Origin: Cymbidium sinense
Taxonomy: Eukaryota; Streptophyta; Magnoliopsida; Asparagales; Orchidaceae
Direction of reading: 5' to 3'
Assembly (NCBI GenBank): GCA_021442155.1
Contig: CM038214.1
Coordinates: forward strand, 141,274,040 to 141,338,039
DNA length: 64,000 bases
The translations under genes were made by a program, and so were the position numbers. The first letter of the stretch is position 1, and each line of letters begins with the position of its first letter. A model generated the notes under the pieces. The model worked only from the letters and a program-made list of their open reading frames with translations. It ran no database searches and was not told where the DNA came from. This document shows, piece by piece, positions 57,986 to 64,000 of the stretch.

Positions 57986-60234
57986 GTTTAGGGTTTAGGG
58001 TTTAGGGTTTTAGGGTTTTGATTTTATGGTTTAGGGTTTAGGGTTTAGGGTTTAAAGTTTAGGGTTTAGGGTTTAGGGTTTAGGGTTTAGGGTTTATTAT
58101 TTAGGGTTTAGGGTTTAGGGTTTAGGATTTTAGGATTTAGGGTTGTAGGTTTAATGTTTGGGGTTTAGGGTTAGTTTTTGGGTTTAGGGTTTAGGATTTA
58201 GGGTTTATTGTTTAGGGTTTAGGGTTTTTTTTAAAAAAATTAAGTAAACCCATAGGTTTAAGTTTATTTAGTTTATTGTTTATTTATTTACGTTCATTTG
58301 AGTTTATTTTATTTTTTATTTTTAATTAGGTTTATTTTTTATTTTTTATATTTTAGTTTATTTATTTTAGGTTTATTTATTTCAGTTTAGGTTTTTTATT
58401 TTAGTTTATTTTTTAGGTTTAGGTTTATTTTTTAGTTGAGTTTTATTTCTATTTTATTTTTTAGGTTTAGGTTTTATTTTTTATTTTAGGTTTAAGTTTA
58501 GGATTTCATTTTTTTTTAGTTTAGGTTTTAGGTTTTTATTTTAGGTTTATTTTTTAGGTTTTATTTTTTAGTTTAGGATAAGGTTTATTTTTAGCTTATT
58601 TTATTTTATTTAGTTTATTTTAGTTTTAGGTTTATGTTTTATTTATTTTAGTTTAGTTTATTTTAGTTTTGGTTTAGGTTGATTTTATTTTGTTTATTTT
58701 ATTTTTATTTTAGGTATAGTTTTTTTTAGTTTAGGGATTAGGTTTTATTTTTTATTTATTTTTTGGTTTTATTTTTTAGTTTATTTTTAAGTTTAGGTTT
58801 TTATTTTATTTTTTAGTTTTATTTTATTTTTAGTTTTTATTTTATTATGTTTTTTATTCTAAGGTTTATTTTATTTTTTGGTTTAGTTTAGGTTTTTATT
58901 TATTTTATTTTATTTTATTTTCATTTTTTATTTTATTTCATTTTTAAGTTCAGGTTTTATTTTAGGTTTCTAATTTATTTAATTTTTTTATTTAGGTTTA
59001 TGTTTTTTTAAATATTTTATTTTTAGGTTTTATTTAGATTTAGGTTTCTCCAGTTTAGGGTTTTGTGTTTAGGGTTTCAAGTTTAAAGTTTATGGTTTTA
59101 TGGTTTAGGGTTTAAGGTTTAGGGTTAGGGTCTAGGGTTTATGGTTTAGGGTTTAATATTTAGGCTTTACGGTTTAGGGTTTTAGGGTTTAGGGTTAGCT
59201 TAAGGTTTATGGTTTAAGATTTAGGGTTTAGGGTTAGTTTATAGTTTAGGGTTTAGGGTTTTAGGATTTAGTATTACGGTTAGGATTAGGGTTTAGGGTT
59301 TAGGGTTTAGGGTTTAGGGTTTAGGGTTTAGGGTTTAGGCTTGAGTTTTTTAGGGTTAAGGTTATTAGGTGGTTTAGGGTTTAGGGTTTATGGTTTAAAA
59401 ATAATTAAGTAAACTGATAGGTTTAGGTTTATTTAGTTTATTTTTTATTTATTTTTGTTTATTTTTATTTTATTTTTATGTAGGTTTAGTTTTTATTTTT
59501 GTTTAGTTTGGTTTATTTATTTTAGGTTTATTTATTTTGGTTTAGGTTTTTTGTTTTAGTTTATTTTATTTTTTTTAGTTTAGTTTCATTTTTATTTTAT
59601 TTTTTAGGTTTAGGTTTTATTTTTTATTTTGATGTTTAAGTTTAGGTTTTTATTTTATATTTTTAGGTTTAGGTTTTAGGTTTTTATTTTAGGTTTATTT
59701 TTAGGTTTATTTTTAGTTTAAGTTTAGGTTTATTTTAGCTTATTTTATTTATTTTTAGAGTTAAGTTTATTTTATGTTTAGGTTTAAGTTTTATCTATTT
59801 TAGTTTAGTTTATTTTAGTTTAGGTTTAGGTTTATTATATTCTATTTTTTGTTAGGTTTAGGGTTTTTTTTAGGGTTTAGGTTTTTTTTTAAATTTATTT
59901 TCAGGTTTATTTTTTTAAGTTTAAGTTTTTATTTAATTTTTATTTTATTTTATTTTAGGTTTATTTTTTATTTTAATTTTATTTTTTATTTTATTATGGT
60001 TTTTTATTTTTAGGTTTATTTTATTTTTTTAGTTTAGTTTAGGTTGTTATTTATTTTATTTTAGTTTAGTTTTATTATTTATTTTATTTTATTTTTGGTT
60101 TAGGTTGGGGTTTATGTTTAGGTTTAGGTTTAGGTTTTTATTTTATTTTATGTTATTTATGTTCAAGTTTTTTTTTAATTTTATTTTAGGTTTTGTTTAG
60201 TTTAGGTTTAGGTTTTTAGGGTTTAGGGTTTAGG
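57986..60234 (+). repeat. Telomere-like array 3
   Basis: It contains the most regular TTTAGGG runs in the window (about 57990-58110 and 59286-59340, the latter with about eight consecutive units). Two sub-blocks each begin with TTAAGTAAAC (58240 and 59405, 1165 bp apart) and share internal word order. The G-rich strand is on plus. It ends at a T-tract that belongs to the LINE-like insert. Confidence 0.88.
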
Positions 60235-63200
60235 TTTTTTTTTGGGGGAAACCCCATGTAGGGGTATTTTATTGCCACAAAAAGAGGGTTACAAGGTCCT
60301 TAAAAGGGATAAACTCCAGAACTACTGCTCAAAGAGCTACAATCAGCCTAAGGAGTAAATCCTTTATCTAAGTACATCCAAAAGCAAAAGAAGACATTAA
60401 AGCAATCAAAAGATACAAGATGATTAACATAATAAGCTAAAGGAAGATTAAGGCCAATGCCCTGGAGGATGTGAGAATGCATGATAATATGGAGCAAACG
60501 CAAAGAAGAAGAGAGAATCACCGCAAAGTTAAAATGAGAGAGATTAGAGTTAAGGTAATGACAAAATGATAGATGAAAATAATATAATATGAGAATGATA
60601 GTAAGGAATTGTGATAGAGAAGGCTTCACCACACCAAGTTGGGCGATGCAAGTATGAGCATCCAAACGAGAAGGGTTACATCACATGAGCTACTACCAAA
60701 CCAAAAGAGCGTGAGATCATCACAGCCATCATAGCCAACAAACCTGTTAGAAGGAAGCACCCAGTTGTTGATAATCTTGTGAGCTTTATTACCTGCAAAC
60801 CTAAACAAAATCATATCTAAAATAGAGAGGAAATTGCAAAGAGCTGAATGATAAGGTGTCCCATTCAAGAAAAGTATCATCAATATAGTCATCGACATGA
60901 GAATACATAAACATAAGAGAATGAGCCATCTTATAACCTTATGAAAAGGCATATCCAAGAAAGAAAGCAAACCGATATAATCCTCCACAAGAAAATTGAG
61001 AGGAGACAACTTGAAATCCTCGCTAATTAAGTCAATGAGTCTATAATTAACACCATCCCAATCATATGATATAAATGAAACTTTGGTAGAAACAACCCCT
61101 TTTAATGTCCATATCGAATTGGAAAAGGCAATTGTAAAGGAAGGCAAGATAGCTCAACACAAGGAATGGACAAACCAACCAAAAAAATAGCACCCAGTAA
61201 AGATAGTTAGAGCAATAACTCCAATAGTAGCATTCAGGGCCAAAATTCGGATAATCCAGCTCAACAAACAACCAAGAGAACAAGACAGGAAAAGAAAACA
61301 ACTATCCATAATACCACTCTTTTCGATAGCATAAGATCCTATAACCCTATCAATGAGATCACAAAATCGAGATGAATAGACATAAACAGCATGGGCAATC
61401 AGAGAACCAACCCCAACAACAAAACAACTAATGCAACATTGGAACCCACCATAAGAAAAATCAACAAGTGGATTGAAATGAGTATCAACATTAGAATCCA
61501 GAAAAAATAATATAGCGGATAACCAAGGCAAAACCCAGCCAAGACAACAACAGTTAAGATAGCAACATCCAAGATAGGAAGGGACAGCAAATTGGCCATA
61601 AAACTCCACAATTAGAGTAGACATGACAATAGTTGATAACCAAATAGCATAAAAAAATAATTATCTTGAAGGAAAGAACTCAGAAATCACCAAAACCATC
61701 ACCATCAAGAGAATGTCAACAAAGATGCGAGCATGAGACCCTGAAATCCTACAACCAACAAAGATGGAGCCAACAGAGGTGTCCTGATAAAACAAGACAG
61801 TAAATCTGCAAGACAAGAAATAAGCAAAATAGCAAAAACCAGCTAGCTTCCCATAATGCCACTCATCCAGTAAAAATAGTGCAATAGATACAAGTTTGAC
61901 TGAAAAAAGATGGAGAAAATAGTAGCAGAAAAGGTAGACCAATGAATTCCGATGATAAGCATAAAATAAACCAATATGGGGGTTCAAAGCAAAGTCCACA
62001 AAGCAATCAACAACTTTAATACTGCAAAATAATCCAAAACCTCAGAGGCAGTATGAAGAGTATTAATCCAGTTCAGCCAACAAACAAAGCAATTAATACC
62101 AACAAGCTGGCCAAGAGTCCACCCAAAAGCATATATAAATAAAGGAAGGGATAGATAGTGAATAGCTCCCCACCACAAGCCAATCCAGTAAGTGACATTT
62201 AGAGAAATCAGATCAGTAGTAGGATGCTTAGTCTCCTTAATCCAATTCTGCCAAGGATAATGACAATACAACTTGGGATTATAACCCAATTATGAATATA
62301 AGATAAATCATTGATTAATTCCACGCATAACAAAAAAATGATCTTCCGTTTTGCATGTTCCAATCATAGCACAGGGAGGGAAAACAACAGCAAGGAAGAG
62401 CAACAACATCCTAGATAAAATAGATAATGTATGAGTTCAAGGAATTCCCACCAGAGTAAATAGAAATACCCACAACCTCAGCAGATGCAAAATGATAATC
62501 CCTTGAGTAACTCCAAACCTGCTGATCATGGGAAACAAAACTAGAAACAACAAGATTGACAGTAGCCTTAAAGAGCCATATCAGTCAACAACTAAGAGAG
62601 AAGTTATCAACAAGTTGACCATAGGATAAGCCATTAAGAGTTGACAGAACATAAAAAGGATCCCGTGACAAGAAAAAAGAAATCTGACTATGGGAAACAG
62701 AACCAGGATGAAAACAGCAACAACATGTGTGATCAAAAATAGCCCAATTGATATTAGTACAAACAGTTGGGAAATCGTGATTCAAAAGACAACCATAAAT
62801 CACAAAGGCAGCAATATGTAAAGAGAACCCAAAAAGCCAATGACTAGCATTGAAAAGAATAACATAATTCCATTCCTACAAAGAGATATTAGAGTAGACA
62901 TGGGATATCACAAATAGCAAAATAGCAGTAAAGAAAATTGCAACCAATTGGTGCTCAATAGATCCTAAGAGCAAAACAGCCAAGAGTGTTGTTAAGCAAG
63001 CCAATATTGCCAAGGATAATGACAAGAATAACGAGGTTGGCCAATAACCAAGTTATGCATATAGGATAAACCATTGGTTAAATTTAAGCAGAACAGAAGA
63101 AAGATCTTCAAGATTTGCATGTTCCCATCATAGCATGAAGGGTGAAAACAACTGCAGGAAAGACCAACATCATCCCAAATGTTAGCAACAAGAGCAGAAA

Positions 63201-64000
63201 ATGAAACAGAAAAAAGAGGGTAAACACAGTAAGAACCAAAAAGAAAGGCCAACAAGAAAATCCATTCCTACAGGGAATAGGAGAAGACAAAAAAATAGTT
63301 AATCTTCAGACAAGAGCAATAAAAGAACTTGACCAAAGCCCCAATCTCAAACATCCCACGAAAGGATCTCCGGGTAAAATAGCTAAAACAATCAATAAAC
63401 TCCATCCAGACAAAAAAATAAAAGTGAAAAGAAATAGAATGCCGGAGATTCCACCCAAGCAAGTTCGCACATAATACCGCCATATGTAGGAGGTCAAGAA
63501 ATCTATTATAAGAAAACACACCAAAAAAATAGCCATGGCAAGAGAAAAGAAAACCCCATAATAAGATCCCACCAAAGGGACCCAGAATCGAAAATGGATT
63601 TCAAAGAGAGCATCTTGAATGAGATCTAGTTTCGGTAAAGACAACAACCAAGAAGATAAATATCGACAAAAGGGCCAAAAAAGCCACTTCATGTAAAAAT
63701 AAAAGTAAGATAACTCCAAAATAAGAGAAAATGTCACTCAATTTAGAGTTAAAAGAATATCGAGCGACCCAAGATCTAATAGAGGAAACAAGCAGCATGT
63801 CAAAAGCCATCTAGTAGTCATTATGAAATAAAATCCAACAACCAATCAGTAAATCATCAAAATAAATATTGCAACCAGCATAGTGGAACAATAATACAAT
63901 GCATAACAACATAAATAACTAAGATGCTCCAAGCAATAATATCTTTGAGAAACAAGTTGTAGAATTAATGGAGTAGCTAAACCCATCAAAATAAATATCT
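60235..64000 (-). mobile_element. LINE-like retroposon 3' end (poly(A)-tailed, minus strand)
   Basis: On the minus strand this ends with AATAAA (60268-60273 on plus as TTTATT), a CCCC/GGGG hairpin (60252-60264) and a poly(A) tail (T-tract 60235-60243) joined to the array. The short-tailed, signal-bearing end resembles the 3' ends of plant L1-type LINEs. The rest to 64000 is T/G-rich on the minus strand with many open frames of 60-170 codons that are Phe/Leu/Ser-rich. I see no RT or endonuclease motif, so this is probably long 3' non-coding sequence or an unrelated transcript. The 5' limit is outside the window. Confidence 0.45.
62240..63200. repeat. Diverged ~765-bp direct repeat inside the LINE-like sequence
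   Basis: The segment at about 62242-62410 (GCCAAGGATAATGACAA, then TTGCATGTTCC) recurs at about 63008-63180 in the same order with many substitutions. The distance of about 765 bp suggests an old tandem duplication. Confidence 0.6.

Noticed and set aside
57986..60234. True chromosome end
   Set aside because: The repeats are degenerate and interstitial, with 3.7 kb of other sequence following.
60348..63810. Series of hydrophobic minus-strand open frames (60-173 codons) that look like membrane proteins
   Set aside because: The minus strand is T/G-rich, which makes Phe/Leu/Ser/Trp-rich frames by composition. They overlap in several phases, have no known motif and no common order.
1..64000. rRNA, tRNA or other structured RNA genes
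   Set aside because: No cloverleaf with T-arm and anticodon features and no rRNA core sequence was recognised on either strand.

Overview
This is nuclear DNA from a flowering or other land plant. It contains TTTAGGG-type (Arabidopsis-type) telomere-like repeats and decayed Ty3/gypsy LTR retrotransposons of the Tat/Ogre kind: gag, a protease with a GRPWIHEN motif, RT, two successive RNase H domains, integrase, and a terminal PINGLYLKKYY box. Poly(A)-tailed retrocopies are also present. I see no intact host gene, no rRNA or tRNA gene, no bacterial-type operon and no CRISPR array. All coding capacity is in fragments with many stops and frameshifts. The species cannot be named from the sequence.

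Layout. (1) 1-1986: remains of gag and the first half of the protease of retroelement copy A. (2) 1987-9252: a 7.3-kb block, called L here, lying in antisense inside the protease. (3) 9253-13550: the rest of copy A pol. (4) 13550-15050: its 3' non-coding region. (5) 15050-16130: an AT-rich segment. (6) 16130-20420: a degenerate telomere-like array holding two poly(A)-tailed fragments of a glycine-rich protein (GRP) mRNA. (7) 20420-24812: a shorter copy B (end of L, protease, RT, RNase H). (8) 24813-39215: a nested element D in the plus orientation: L in sense as a probable LTR, a leader with a tandem series of hairpins (33163-34867), gag and half a protease. (9) 39215-47477: a second array with three more GRP fragments, ended by a 100-N gap (47478-47577). 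(10) 47578-57985: copy C, closely matching 6280-16130. (11) 57986-60234: a third array. (12) 60235-64000: a minus-strand LINE-like sequence whose poly(A) end abuts the array.

Copies A and C share the same internal stop codons and the same damaged integrase site. They therefore look like products of segmental duplication of an already dead element rather than of separate transpositions. The window reads as a macro-repeat built from retroelement, AT-rich segment and telomere-like array.

The two most interesting observations are these. First, every poly(A)-tailed insert (five GRP fragments and one LINE-like end) has its T-tract joined to the 3' side of the G-rich telomere-like strand, the arrangement expected if telomeric 3' ends primed reverse transcription. 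Second, the leader of element D carries about 17 tandem hairpins whose stems change sequence in a compensatory way while the fold is kept. All similarities were judged by eye; no alignment or database search was run.
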